Positions 36,618 through 45,921 are shown, counted from the stretch's first letter. The stretch is DNA of 64,000 bases from Rhodomicrobium sp. Az07 (GCF_018619475.1 NZ_JAHFZG010000008.1:62001-126000), one strand, 5' to 3'. Notes: a model not told the origin generated them from the letters alone. Numbers and translations: made by a program.

Positions 36618-38174
36618 ATGAGCCTTTATCGCGGTTTTCTCACTGTTGGCGGTTTGACGGCCATTAGCCGCGTGTTCGGCTTCGTGCGCGACGTGTTGCT
36701 CGCCGCCGTGATGGGTACCGGCTGGGTGGCGGACGCATTTTTCGTCGCGTTCCGGTTTCCGAATCTCTTCCGCGCGCTATTCGCGGAAGGCGCGTTCAAC
36801 TCCGCTTTCGTGCCGCTGTTCACGAAGCGACTGCGCGGCGAAGGCGACACGCGCGCCCGCGAATTCGCGGAGGAGGCGCTGTCCATTCTGCTCGTCGGCG
36901 TGACCGCGACCGTGATCCTCGCGGAAATCTTCATGCCGTATCTCGTCAGCGCCATCGCGCCGGGCTTCAGCGACGACCCAAAGAAATTTGAACTCGCGGT
37001 GCTGCTCACGCGCATCACCTTCCCCTACCTCGTCTGCATGTCGCTCGTGGCGCTCGCCGCGGGCGTGCTCAACGCGCATCAGAAGTTCCGCGCGCCCGCC
37101 GCAACGCCGATCCTTCTCAACCTCGTGCTGATCGCGGTGACGCTGTTCGCGGCGGCGAGCGGCTTCCGCGACCAGCCCGAAGGCGGGATCGTTCTGGCGT
37201 GGGGCGTGGCCATCGCCGGTTTCGCGCAGCTTCTGTTCGTCGCATGGGCCGCGCGCGGACTTGGCATGGATCTACGCTTCCGGTTGCCGCGCCTCACGCC
37301 CGACATGCGCCGCCTTGTGAAGCTCGCGGTGCCCGGACTTCTCACCGGCGGCATCAATCAGGTGAACATCTTCATCGGGACGATGATTGCCTCGCTTCAG
37401 GCGAGCGCGGTGTCGTATCTTTATTATGCGGATCGCGTGATGCAGCTTCCGCTCGGCATGGTAGGCATTGCCATCGGCGTCGTGTTGCTGCCGACGCTCA
37501 CGCGCCACCTCGCCGACGCCGACGAAACCGCCGCGCTCGCGAGCCAGAACCGCAGCCTCGAATTCGCGCTGCTGCTTACGCTGCCCGCCTCGGTCGCGCT
37601 GATCATGATCCCTGATCCGATCATTCAGGTGCTGTTCCAGCGCGGCAGTTTCACTTCGGAAGCAACGCGGCAGGTGTCGCTCGCGCTCGCGGCCTATGCC
37701 GCGGGGCTGACGGCCTTCGTGGTGACGAAGGTTTTTCTGCCCGGCTTTTTCGCCCGCGAGGATACGGCCACCCCGATGCGGTTTGTTGCCGCCGCCGTCG
37801 CGGTGAACATCGGCGGCTCGCTCCTGATGTTTCCCTACATCGGCCATGTCGGCATCGCCATCGCGACCAGCCTTTCCGGCTGGACGAACGCGCTGCTTCT
37901 CATGATCACGTTGATGCGGCGCGGCCATTTCCGCTTCGACGACGCGCTGAAGCGCCGCGCGCCCCGCATCGCCGCCGCCAGTGTTGCCATGGGCGCCGCG
38001 CTTTACTGGCTCGAACCCGCGCTGGCGCCTTACTTCGCCGCCGACCGCTCGACCATGACGAAGGCGGGCGCGTTGCTCCTGCTCGTGACCTCGGGCGCTG
38101 CCGTTTACGCAGCAATTATCCTGTCCACCGGCGCTGTGCGGCTGTCTTCGCTCAGGCGGGCCATGCGCGCGTGA
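36618..38174 (+). CDS. murJ: Lipid II flippase MurJ
   Basis: MOP-superfamily flippase of 518 residues that moves lipid II across the inner membrane for peptidoglycan synthesis. About 14 membrane helices are predicted. Family blocks include SRVFGFVRDVLLAAVMGTGWVADAFFVAFRFPNLFRALFAEGAFNSAFVP, with the conserved arginines of helix 1-2, and YLYYADRVMQLPLGMVGIAIGVVLLPTL. Its last 70 bases overlap the 3' end of the convergent TetR gene. Confidence 0.96.
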   Translation: MSLYRGFLTVGGLTAISRVFGFVRDVLLAAVMGTGWVADAFFVAFRFPNLFRALFAEGAFNSAFVPLFTKRLRGEGDTRAREFAEEALSILLVGVTATVILAEIFMPYLVSAIAPGFSDDPKKFELAVLLTRITFPYLVCMSLVALAAGVLNAHQKFRAPAATPILLNLVLIAVTLFAAASGFRDQPEGGIVLAWGVAIAGFAQLLFVAWAARGLGMDLRFRLPRLTPDMRRLVKLAVPGLLTGGINQVNIFIGTMIASLQASAVSYLYYADRVMQLPLGMVGIAIGVVLLPTLTRHLADADETAALASQNRSLEFALLLTLPASVALIMIPDPIIQVLFQRGSFTSEATRQVSLALAAYAAGLTAFVVTKVFLPGFFAREDTATPMRFVAAAVAVNIGGSLLMFPYIGHVGIAIATSLSGWTNALLLMITLMRRGHFRFDDALKRRAPRIAAASVAMGAALYWLEPALAPYFAADRSTMTKAGALLLLVTSGAAVYAAIILSTGAVRLSSLRRAMRA

Positions 38175-38941
38175 GTGTAGAGGCCGTCCGAGCGCGCCAC
38201 ATCGATCAGACTCATGAGCCTTTCGGAATCCGTGATTTCTATCGCGATGACGCCGGCGGCGAGCCGGATCATCTCACGGATTCCCGCCGCTTTCACTTCC
38301 TCGCGCCGCTCGGGCATGTCGAGATATTCGGCTGAGAGCGGAAGATGCTGCCTGATGATGTTTGCGGCAATCTCTCCGACGCCTGCATCGCTCACGGCGG
38401 GGATGAGGTTGAAAAGACGAATGTCGCGATAGAGGTCGATGGCCATCTGCTCGATCTCTTCCCTGAGCCGCCGCCTCTGCTCCGGCGACGGCCCGGTCGA
38501 GACGCTCATCCCGATGACGAAAGACTGGGGCTTCTCCGCTACGTAGTCGAAGAAGCTTTCCATGGTCATGCGCACGACGATGCTGGCCCTGATCAGGGAT
38601 TTCTCCCATTCCTCCTCGTCGGGCCCGAACGGAACACGGGCCAGCGCATCTGCGGCGGCCGCCCTGCGAAACGCCTTCAGCTTCGGCCGCCAGACGCAAA
38701 TCGTTCTTTCGAGCGCGGCGAAACAGAGTTCGTCGAAGCACGAAAAATGCCTGTAAAGGGTGTTGGGCGTCAGTTGCGCTTCCCGGCACACCTCGCGAAG
38801 CCCAAGCGCCGCGAAGCCGCGTTTTTCCGCCGCCAGCTTGACGGCCGCGTCGATGAGATCGGCCTTTCCGGAAGGATATTTCAGCGCCCCGCAAGCCGAA
38901 TGGCTTTCTTGCATGCCCGCCCTCATTTTCCGCCCCCCCAT
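38105..38941 (-). CDS. TetR/AcrR family transcriptional regulator
   Basis: DNA-binding protein of 278 residues. The N-terminal helix-turn-helix is clear: LIDAAVKLAAEKRGFAALGLREVCREAQLTPNTLYRHFSCFDELC, with TPNTLYRHF as in FabR-like members. The C-terminal ligand domain is of unknown specificity. ATG at 38941 follows AAAGGG by five bases; starts at 38926 and 38914 are also in frame. It is divergent from an alpha/beta hydrolase gene, its probable target, and its tail overlaps murJ on the other strand. Confidence 0.85.
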   Translation of the reverse strand: MGGRKMRAGMQESHSACGALKYPSGKADLIDAAVKLAAEKRGFAALGLREVCREAQLTPNTLYRHFSCFDELCFAALERTICVWRPKLKAFRRAAAADALARVPFGPDEEEWEKSLIRASIVVRMTMESFFDYVAEKPQSFVIGMSVSTGPSPEQRRRLREEIEQMAIDLYRDIRLFNLIPAVSDAGVGEIAANIIRQHLPLSAEYLDMPERREEVKAAGIREMIRLAAGVIAIEITDSERLMSLIDVARSDGLYTHARMARLSEDSRTAPVDRIIAA

Positions 38942-38992
38942 GAGCGCCCTTTTCTTATGTTTTGTGAGAATTCGCTCGATTATATTTAGAGG

Positions 38993-39018
38993 CAAAAAGA
39001 CGTTTTCGGGCCTTTTTG
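38993..39018. promoter_or_regulatory. Inverted repeat in the TetR/hydrolase divergent promoter
   Basis: CAAAAAG and CTTTTTG separated by 12 bases lie between the two divergent start codons in a locally AT-rich stretch. This is a candidate operator for the TetR protein, but T-rich repeats of this kind also arise by chance. Confidence 0.3.
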
Positions 39019-39072
39019 TTCCGTCGGCGGACGCCAACTATAGGAAAACAATCTGGGGCTGCGCAGACATTC

Positions 39073-40086
39073 ATGACTCATTTCACGTCTCGCGGCGCCA
39101 CCGGCCCGGAGCAATCGGCGCTTTTCGAACACGCGGCGACGGAATATTTGAGTAAAGCCGCAAGCGTCGATCCCATGCTCCTGCGGGACTGGCGGCAGCC
39201 GGGCGGATTTTATCGTCGCGTCCGCCGCGCTATCGGCTTCCTGCCCGGAATTCGTGCGCGCTCAACGACGGTGGACGGACACGAGCTTCGCTACTGGGAC
39301 GCCGGTCCCGCCGACAAACCTGCGGCCGTGCTTCTTCACGGCTTTTCGGCTTCCAAGGAAAATTGGCTCAACGTCGTGTTCTTCCTCGCGCGCTTGCATC
39401 GCCTCCTCGTGCCGGACATCCCCGGCTTCGGCGAAAGCAGCTTCGTGCCGGAGGCTTCGTATCGTCTTGATGCGCAGGCGGAGCGACTTGAGGCATGGTT
39501 CGCGCAGACCGGCGCCGGCAGGGCTCACTGGATCGGCAGTTCGATGGGCGGCGCGCTCGCGGGGCTGGTCGCGGCGAAAAGCCCCGACCTCGTGCGAAGC
39601 CTCATCCTGATGGACAGCGCCGGCGTCGCGGGCGAAGGATTGAGCCCGTTCGAAGCGGGCCTCCTCGATGGCAGGAACGGCCTCATCGCCGAGAAGCCGG
39701 AGGACATGGAAGCGATCTTCAAGCTTCTTTCCGGCAAGAACGGCGGCGGCTTCCAGAATGCCATCCTCGCGGCGCTCGTGGCGCGCGATCAGATCGCCCG
39801 CGCGCCCGTCTATCGTCATCTTTTTCGCGAGATGATCCTGTCGCCCGAGCTTCCCGCCACGCACTGGGCGCCGAAAATCGCCGCGCCCACGCTCGTCGTA
39901 TGGGGCGAAGCCGACAAGATCCTCGACCCGGCGGAAGCCAGCGTCCTGGCCAGCCTCATTCCCGGCAGCGAAATCCTCATGATGAAGGACGTCGGCCACC
40001 TGCCGATGCTCGAAGCGCCCGCGCGCACCGCGGCGTTGCTCAAACTGTTCTGGTCCCGCTTTGAACGCTCGGACGCCGCGAAATAA
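39073..40086 (+). CDS. Alpha/beta hydrolase
   Basis: Serine hydrolase of 337 residues. The oxyanion motif LLHGFSASKENW, nucleophile elbow GSSMGGA, acid residue in VWGEADKILDP and histidine in DVGHLPMLE are all in order, and the cap domain lies between. The N-terminal 75 residues are an extension before the fold. The substrate is unknown; similarity to PHA depolymerase- or esterase-like hydrolases is general. Divergent from a TetR regulator, which may respond to its substrate. ATG at 39073 is preferred over 39016. Confidence 0.85.
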   Translation: MTHFTSRGATGPEQSALFEHAATEYLSKAASVDPMLLRDWRQPGGFYRRVRRAIGFLPGIRARSTTVDGHELRYWDAGPADKPAAVLLHGFSASKENWLNVVFFLARLHRLLVPDIPGFGESSFVPEASYRLDAQAERLEAWFAQTGAGRAHWIGSSMGGALAGLVAAKSPDLVRSLILMDSAGVAGEGLSPFEAGLLDGRNGLIAEKPEDMEAIFKLLSGKNGGGFQNAILAALVARDQIARAPVYRHLFREMILSPELPATHWAPKIAAPTLVVWGEADKILDPAEASVLASLIPGSEILMMKDVGHLPMLEAPARTAALLKLFWSRFERSDAAK

Positions 40087-40107
40087 GTGCGCGGCTCGGT
40101 GCCAAGC

Positions 40108-41370
40108 TTAAAGCGCCTCGCCGCGCAAAAGCTTCGGCACCTCGCCCGTGCGGCCCGCCGCCTCGTTCATGAACAGCGTCTTCAGCCGCCCGATGCCGTC
40201 GAGTGTGCGCAGACCGGCATTGCGCAGCATGCGAAGGCCGGTCCAGTCGTTGGAGAAGAACGCGTTGAGCGCCGCGCCGGAAAAGGCCGAAGTCACGACA
40301 TCGAACCGCCGCCAGCGCTCGTAGCGGCGAAGGATCGTCACATCGCCGATGTCGAGGCCGAGGCGCGCCGCATCGACGAGCGTTTCGGCCAGCGCCGCGA
40401 CATCCTTGAGCCCATGGTTCAGCCCCTGCCCCGCGATCCAGTTCAGCCCATGCGCTGCGTCGCCGACAAGCGCAAATCGCGGCCGCACGAACTCGCGCGC
40501 GAGCACCATCGACAGCGGGAACGCCAGCGGGTTCGACAGAAGCGTCAGCGCGCCGAGTTCCGGCCCGAAGCGGCGCGACAACTCGGTCAGCACCGTTTCG
40601 CGATCCTGAGCGAGGATGCCGCGAGCAACGGCCGCATCCTCGGTCCACACGACCGACGCGCGATTGCCGCCATCGGGGGCCGTGGTCATGGGCAAAATCG
40701 CGAACGGTCCCGCGGGCAAAAAATGCTGCCACGCCGTGCCATTGTGCGGCCGCTCGGTGCCGACGGTCGCCACGATGCCCACCTTGTCCGACGGCCAGCT
40801 TTGCGTTCCGATGCCGATCGTCTCGCGCGCCGCCGAATTGCGCCCGTCCGCCGCCACGAGCAACCTTGCCGAGAGCGCCGCCCCGGACCGCAGCCCGATG
40901 GACACAACCTCATCGCGCGTTTCGAAATGGTCGATGGCGTCGGGCGCGAAGAAGGAGACGTTCGGCAGGCCTTCGAGCGAGGCGAGAAGCGCCGGAAGCA
41001 GCGCCGCGTTCTCGATGACATAGGCGGTCGGCGCGCCCGTGGGCGTATCGTCGGCGTCGAGGCCGATCAGGCCGGGCCGCACGGGCGATTCGAGCGGCGA
41101 ATCGGTGAGCACGATGCGGCGGATCGGCTCCGCCTTGTCCGCGATCCGCTCCCATATGCCGGTCGCTTCGAGCATCGCCTTGGCGCTGGCCGTGAGCGCG
41201 ACGGTGCGGGGGTCGGCGGTTGCGGCGGCGAGCGTGCGTTGCTCGATCACCGCGATGGCAAACGCGCCGGGCGCCGACGCTTCGAGCGCGCGCGCCAGCG
41301 CGAGCCCGACGAAACTTCCGCCACTGATGACGATATCGAACCGACTATTCTGAATCTCGCTCACAGCCAA
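40108..41370 (-). CDS. UbiH/UbiF/VisC-family FAD-dependent hydroxylase
   Basis: Flavoprotein monooxygenase of 420 residues, likely a ring hydroxylase of ubiquinone synthesis. FAD motif DIVISGGSFVGLALARALE is at the N-terminus, the middle DG motif reads LLVAADGRNSAARE, and the C-terminal FAD/ribityl motif reads LVGDAAHGLNWIAGQGLNHGLKDV, with the NWIAGQGLN form common in alphaproteobacteria. Which ring position it hydroxylates cannot be told from the sequence. It is convergent with the hydrolase gene (22 bases apart) and divergent from tesB. Confidence 0.9.
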   Translation of the reverse strand: MAVSEIQNSRFDIVISGGSFVGLALARALEASAPGAFAIAVIEQRTLAAATADPRTVALTASAKAMLEATGIWERIADKAEPIRRIVLTDSPLESPVRPGLIGLDADDTPTGAPTAYVIENAALLPALLASLEGLPNVSFFAPDAIDHFETRDEVVSIGLRSGAALSARLLVAADGRNSAARETIGIGTQSWPSDKVGIVATVGTERPHNGTAWQHFLPAGPFAILPMTTAPDGGNRASVVWTEDAAVARGILAQDRETVLTELSRRFGPELGALTLLSNPLAFPLSMVLAREFVRPRFALVGDAAHGLNWIAGQGLNHGLKDVAALAETLVDAARLGLDIGDVTILRRYERWRRFDVVTSAFSGAALNAFFSNDWTGLRMLRNAGLRTLDGIGRLKTLFMNEAAGRTGEVPKLLRGEAL

Positions 41371-41452
41371 CCTCGCGTCAGGCTTCCGACTAACTTGACA
41401 GATTTCGAAGGAGGACCGTTATCTCGGATGGAGAAGCTTAGGAAGGGCACCC

Positions 41453-42319
41453 ATGCCGGCGGTCGATCAACTTCTGTCGATACTCGATCTTGAACAACTG
41501 GAACACAATCTGTTCCGTGGGCGAAGCCCGCAAAACGGCTGGCAGCGCGTTTTCGGCGGTCAGGTGGTCGGCCAAGCGCTCACGGCCGCCTATCGCACGG
41601 TCGAGGATGAAGACCGCGTGGCGCATTCGCTGCACGCCTATTTCCTGCTCGGCGGCGACCCGAAAGTGCCGATCGTCTATCACGTCGACCGCATCCGCGA
41701 TGGCGGCAGCTTCACGACGCGGCGCGTGACCGCCATTCAGCACGGGCGGCCGATCTATACCATGGCGGTCTCGTTCCACGCGCCCGAGACCGGCTTCGAG
41801 CATCAGGTCGAGATGCCGAAAGTTGCCCAGCCGGAAGATCTGCCCTCGGAAGAAGAATTGAAGGCGCGCCTGCTGCCGATTCTGCCCGAAGTCATGCGCC
41901 TTTATTGGGAGCGGGACCGGCCGATCGAGCTGCGCCCGGTGGACCTTTCGCGCTTCTTCTGCAAGGAGAAGGTCGAGCCAAAGCAATATATCTGGTTTCG
42001 CGCGAACGGCGCGCTGCCGGACAATTTCCGGCTGCATCAGTGTGTGCTGGCTTACGCGTCGGATTTTTCGCTGCTCGACACGGCGCTCGTGGCGCATGGC
42101 CGCTCGCTGTTCGAGCCGGACCTGATGCTCGCGAGCCTCGACCACGCCGTGTGGCTCCATCGCCCGTTCAAGGCAGACGAGTGGCTGCTCTACGCGATGG
42201 ACAGTCCGAGCGCGCAAGGCGCGCGCGGCTTCTGCCGGGGCAGCATCTTCTCGCGCGACGGCACGCTCGTCGCATCGGTGGCGCAGGAAGGGCTGATCCG
42301 CGAGAAGGCCGCGAAGTAG
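41453..42319 (+). CDS. tesB: Acyl-CoA thioesterase II TesB
   Basis: Double hot-dog thioesterase of 288 residues that hydrolyses medium- and long-chain acyl-CoA. N-terminal blocks NLFRGRSPQNGWQRVFGGQVVGQALTAAYRTV and HSLHAYFLLGGDPKVPIVYHVDRIRDGGSFTTRRV, and the C-terminal LDHAVWLHRPFKADEWLLYAMDSPSAQGARGFCRGSIFSRDGTLVASVAQEGLIR, are typical. A strong AGGAAGGG precedes the ATG. A hairpin separates it from the convergent pxpC. Confidence 0.95.
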   Translation: MPAVDQLLSILDLEQLEHNLFRGRSPQNGWQRVFGGQVVGQALTAAYRTVEDEDRVAHSLHAYFLLGGDPKVPIVYHVDRIRDGGSFTTRRVTAIQHGRPIYTMAVSFHAPETGFEHQVEMPKVAQPEDLPSEEELKARLLPILPEVMRLYWERDRPIELRPVDLSRFFCKEKVEPKQYIWFRANGALPDNFRLHQCVLAYASDFSLLDTALVAHGRSLFEPDLMLASLDHAVWLHRPFKADEWLLYAMDSPSAQGARGFCRGSIFSRDGTLVASVAQEGLIREKAAK

Positions 42320-42338
42320 CTTCGCAAAGCTGACAGCA

Positions 42339-42355
42339 GCGATGCGATGCATCGC
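42339..42355. terminator. Hairpin between tesB and pxpC
   Basis: GCGATGC-GAT-GCATCGC, a perfect 7-bp stem with a three-base loop, sits between two convergent stop codons. No T tract, so terminator function is only probable. Confidence 0.4.
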
Positions 42356-42369
42356 GCCGGAGACATCGC

Positions 42370-43398
42370 TCAGATCTCGCCGGATGTCACGCCGCCGATG
42401 AGGTTTTCGCCGAGAAGGCGTTCGGCGGTGATTGCGTGGTCGGGCGCGGGGCGAAGGCACGACGCCAGCGCGGCCAGCCACTCGGCGCGGGCTTTCAGCA
42501 CTGCTACCGCCTCTTCGCGGCCGACCTCGGCGAAGCGCACCGCCATGCCCGCCGCAAGCCGCCCCGCCGCCGCGATGTCCGCACCGATCACGGTCGCGAT
42601 GCGCGGATAACCGCCCGTCGTCTGCCGGTCAGGGAGCAGCAGAATCGGCTGCCCGTCCGGCGGAACCTGAAGCGCACCCGCCGTCGTGCCCTGTGGCGAC
42701 ACCTCCCCCGGCTTCGCGCGGTCGAGCGCCGTTCCTTCGAGGCGCAAGCCCATCCGGTCCGACGCGGGCGCAACCGTATATGCGGCGCCGAGCAGCGAAT
42801 CGAACGCACGCTCCGTGAAATAATCGGCGTTCGGTCCGCGCATGACGCGAAGCTTTTCCGGGGCGTCGAAACGCGCGTCGAGGAGAAGCGGCGGCGCGCC
42901 GGGCGCGGTTCCCCGCATCAGCGCAATCGCATCGCCTGCCCGGAGCACGCGGCCTTCGATACCGCCGAGCCGGGCGCGCGTGTAGGTCGAGCGGCTGCCG
43001 AGCACAGCCGAGATGGCGAAGCCGCCCGCCGCCGCGATGTAATAAACCGCGCCATTTTTCGGTGGCGGAAACCGCAACACCTCGCCGCGATGCGCCATGA
43101 AGCTCCGCAGCGGCTCGGCCGACGACGGCGCCCTTTCCCGTTCGATACGGACCGGCGCGGCGCAGCCCGCCACGGCGAGCGTCACGCTCTCCGCGTCGAC
43201 GCGCAGGCGCAGCCCCGCACCCATCACCTCGATTGCGGCGCTGTCCGGCGCGTTGCCCGCAAGGATGTTCGCCGCCGCGAGCGCCTCCGGATCGAGGGCG
43301 CCCGACACGGGGACGCCGAATCGCTGCCAGCCTTCGCGCCCGCGATCCTGGATGGTCGCCGCGAAGCCCGGTTCCACAATAGTCAGCGCGGGCCTCAC
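42370..43398 (-). CDS. pxpC: 5-oxoprolinase subunit PxpC (biotin-dependent carboxylase-like)
   Basis: Protein of 342 residues of the KipA/PxpC family, which together with PxpA and PxpB cleaves 5-oxoproline to glutamate with ATP. Signatures: VEPGFAATIQDRGREGWQRFGVPVSGALDPEALAAANILAGN near the start and ILLLPDRQTTGGYPRIATVIGADI near the end. The GTG at 43398 is taken as start because it overlaps the pxpB stop in a GTGA arrangement; an ATG at 43425 is also in frame. pxpA is not seen nearby. Confidence 0.85.
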   Translation of the reverse strand: MRPALTIVEPGFAATIQDRGREGWQRFGVPVSGALDPEALAAANILAGNAPDSAAIEVMGAGLRLRVDAESVTLAVAGCAAPVRIERERAPSSAEPLRSFMAHRGEVLRFPPPKNGAVYYIAAAGGFAISAVLGSRSTYTRARLGGIEGRVLRAGDAIALMRGTAPGAPPLLLDARFDAPEKLRVMRGPNADYFTERAFDSLLGAAYTVAPASDRMGLRLEGTALDRAKPGEVSPQGTTAGALQVPPDGQPILLLPDRQTTGGYPRIATVIGADIAAAGRLAAGMAVRFAEVGREEAVAVLKARAEWLAALASCLRPAPDHAITAERLLGENLIGGVTSGEI

Positions 43399-44150
43399 GC
43401 GACATCCTCGGGCTTGGGCATCCAACCCTCGGCGACACGGGCGCGCAGCGTTTCCGATTCGCCCGCGTCGATTGCCCTGAAGCGCACGCGGTCGCCGGGC
43501 CGAAGCAGCGGCTCATCGCGCCTCGCCATGTCCCACATCGGCACGGGCGTCCATCCGATGAGGTGCCAGCCGCCGGGGCTTTCGAGCGGATAAATCGCCG
43601 TCATGTCGGCGGCGATGGCAATCGATCCGGCGGGAATGCGGGCACGCGGCGTGGCCCGACGCGGCACGCGCAGTCGCTCCGGCAGTTCGACGAGATAGGC
43701 GAAGCCCGGAAGGAAGCCGAGCATGGAAACGACGTAGGTTTCGCTTGCATGCAGCCCCGCCGCTTCCGTCTCCGAAAGCCGCGCCGCGCGGGCGATATCG
43801 CCCAGGTCCGGCCCGGAGGCGCCACCATAGACGCAAGGGATTATCCACAGGCGGGAGGCGGCACCCGTTCCGAGCGGCGTCGCGCACGCCGATTCGATGG
43901 CCGCGACGAGGCGTTCCTTCGACAGTACAAGAGGATCGTAGGAGATCGTGAGAGAAGTGACGGCCGGTATGCTTTCGCGATAGCCTTCGAGATGGCTGCC
44001 ATGCAGCCGCTCCGAGATCTGAAGGATGGCAAGACTGATCGATTTGCTGTAGCCAGCACCGAAATCGACGAGGATGGCACTTTCGCCGCAGTCATATACC
44101 TCCGGATTCAGGAGTGACGGGGGGGCGACAACTCTGTCTTCTGCTGGCAT
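43395..44150 (-). CDS. pxpB: 5-oxoprolinase subunit PxpB (KipI family)
   Basis: Protein of 251 residues, the second subunit of the bacterial 5-oxoprolinase. It shows YDCGESAILVDFG near the N-terminus, IPCVYGGASGPDLGDIAR, and the hallmark VSMLGFLPGFAYLVELPERLRVPRRATPRARIPAGSIAIAADMTAIYPLESPGGWHLIGWTP. The frame opens upstream to 44249, but ATG at 44150 fits family length better. Overlaps pxpC by four bases. Confidence 0.87.
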   Translation of the reverse strand: MPAEDRVVAPPSLLNPEVYDCGESAILVDFGAGYSKSISLAILQISERLHGSHLEGYRESIPAVTSLTISYDPLVLSKERLVAAIESACATPLGTGAASRLWIIPCVYGGASGPDLGDIARAARLSETEAAGLHASETYVVSMLGFLPGFAYLVELPERLRVPRRATPRARIPAGSIAIAADMTAIYPLESPGGWHLIGWTPVPMWDMARRDEPLLRPGDRVRFRAIDAGESETLRARVAEGWMPKPEDVA

Positions 44151-44783
44151 ATAGGTGTGACCCCAAGAGCTTAAGCGGGCCGGGTCGGAACGGGAGGTGC
44201 AACCGTTGCAACCGCTTGCGCAATCCGCGACGATAATGTCTTCGCACAACTTTCGATGAAGTTAGTTTTCGGGCGAAACCAATACAATCGCATCGTGTCA
44301 ATCGAAGTGAAATCAACCCTCAACGAAGCGGTGGCTACCGAAGCAAGAGGGCAATATAGGGCCTGAGCCGGAAGTCGAGCCTGTATCTTTCCCGCAACGG
44401 CATACAACTTCTCGGGGCATACGCGCGGGCGATTCGGGCGCATCATGAATACCACCGCGTTACAGCTGCGACATTGCGTACACATGAAGCAGAGTTTTCC
44501 ATCTGAACGAAACGGTCCTGTTTTCCGGAAGAAGCACTCAATCTGCGTACAAAATTTCAGTCGGATTCCTTGAATGAAATCTTGAGTAGCGCCCTTCACA
44601 TGATATATAGCATGTATTCCGTTCAAATCCGAAAGGCAGACGATTGTGAAACAAGCAAATAAGGTCAAGGATCTCGGCACAAGACGCAAATCCGAGCCGC
44701 GCTGGCTTGACAAAGCCGAAATCCAGAGCAATTCCTACAAAGGATTGGAAAGTGCAGCTCAAGGCCGTACCAGGAGCCCGCAA
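44151..44783. other. Divergent pxpB/mucR intergenic region
   Basis: About 630 bases, AT-richer than the surroundings toward the mucR side, without a convincing gene. A short inverted repeat ACATG-N8-CATGT is at 44598-44615. The in-frame extension of mucR from 44646 is treated as leader. Promoters for both divergent units must lie here. Confidence 0.45.
44598..44615. promoter_or_regulatory. AT-rich inverted repeat upstream of mucR
   Basis: ACATG and CATGT flank the AT-rich core ATATATAG. MucR/Ros proteins bind AT-rich DNA and often repress their own genes, so this is a possible autoregulatory site. The arms are only 5 bp. Confidence 0.3.
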
Positions 44784-45197
44784 ATGCTTGATGAGAAATT
44801 CGAGAATAATGAGCTTGTAGAATTCACAACCCAAATCGTTTCTGCCTATGTCAGCAATAATGCGGTCGTGGCGGGGGATTTGCCCAGCCTCATCGGCGAG
44901 GTCCACTCGGCCCTTAATCGTGCGTCGTCCAATGTCGTTCCTGTGCCGAAGGAAGAGCTGAAGCCAGCCGTCGCCGTGAAGAAATCATTGACGCCCGACT
45001 ACATTATCTGTCTGGAAGATGGCAAGAAGTTCAAGTCGCTGAAGCGGCACTTGCGCACGCATTATAATATGTCCCCCGAAGAATATCGGGAAAAGTGGGG
45101 TCTGGAGCCAAATTATCCGATGGTCGCCCCGAAATACGCCGAAGCTCGCTCCAATCTTGCGAAGAAGATGGGCCTCGGTCAGCGCAAGGGCCGCTAA
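44784..45197 (+). CDS. mucR: MucR/Ros family zinc-finger regulator
   Basis: Transcriptional regulator of 137 residues, related to MucR/Ros proteins that control exopolysaccharide, motility and cell cycle genes in alphaproteobacteria. The single zinc finger is seen in [36 protein letters not shown] (Cys ligand with two histidines). The N-terminal helix [18 protein letters not shown] is the oligomerisation part. ATG at 44784 has AGGAG eight bases before it and gives the usual family length; an open frame runs back to 44646. Confidence 0.93.
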   Translation: MLDEKFENNELVEFTTQIVSAYVSNNAVVAGDLPSLIGEVHSALNRASSNVVPVPKEELKPAVAVKKSLTPDYIICLEDGKKFKSLKRHLRTHYNMSPEEYREKWGLEPNYPMVAPKYAEARSNLAKKMGLGQRKGR

Positions 45198-45393
45198 GGC
45201 ACGTTTTTTGCCGGCCCTTCCTTCCTCGCCACCTATTGCAGCCGCTGCTCCGCCCCTCGAACACCTCTTCTTTGATTTGAGGGGCGCAGCCCGGTTCGAA
45301 TGACTTGCGCTGCAACATGCAAATCACCGATAGTTCGCGAAACATGGTGGTCGGCGCTGGTGGCGGACCTGCGCGCGGACATCGGAGGGACGG

Positions 45394-45921
45394 ATGGCTT
45401 CGGAAATCGCTTTCCGGGCGCAGGTGATCATGCGCGAGCAACAGGAGCTTTACGGCTATTGGCGGGCCTGTGCGCAGTCGCGTCCGCTGCCGTCACGCTT
45501 CGACATTGATCCGATTGCGATTCCTCACCTTCTTTCGGGCTTGAGTCTTCTCGATTGCGGCGACGACATCGAGTCGCTGCGCTACCGGCTCGCCGGTACG
45601 CGAGTCGGCCAGATCTACGGCGCGGAGATCACCGGACGCGCGGTATTCGACATCGGCTTTCAGCACAAACGAGACTATTGGCGTGCTGTTTATCGCAGCG
45701 TGATCGATCAGCAGTTACCGATGCAAGGAACCGTGCGCGGTCCCGCCGCCGGTCGCGAGCATCTGCTGCTGATCTGGTTGCGGCTGCCGTTGAGCGGCCT
45801 ATCGGGCAAGGTCGAGCGCATCCTCGGCTACGACGCCGCCGTCCCCGCCACCTTCGCGCACGCTGCGCCGCAGGCGCACATCGTCGGGGAGCGGGTCGAG
45901 AAACGGCGCGCGCGGCTTTAG
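45394..45921 (+). CDS. PAS-like domain protein (PAS_5/DUF1488-type layout)
   Basis: Cytosolic protein of 175 residues. The tract LYGYWRACAQSRPLPSRFDIDPIAIPHLLSGLSLLD and YRLAGTRVGQIYGAEITGRAVFDI are typical of the single PAS-like domain proteins (Pfam PAS_5) common in alphaproteobacteria. No output domain is attached. GGAGGG lies before the ATG. Ligand and partner unknown. The middle family name in the call is a loose comparison only; PAS_5 is my preferred assignment. Confidence 0.7.
   Translation: MASEIAFRAQVIMREQQELYGYWRACAQSRPLPSRFDIDPIAIPHLLSGLSLLDCGDDIESLRYRLAGTRVGQIYGAEITGRAVFDIGFQHKRDYWRAVYRSVIDQQLPMQGTVRGPAAGREHLLLIWLRLPLSGLSGKVERILGYDAAVPATFAHAAPQAHIVGERVEKRRARL

Noticed and set aside
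44646-44783. Longer start for MucR
   Set aside because: The ATG at 44784 has an AGGAG site and gives the family length; the extra 46 residues are not typical of MucR.
45255-45288. GCCCCTC/GAGGGGC repeat downstream of mucR as terminator
   Set aside because: The loop is 20 bases long and no T run follows, so support is too weak.
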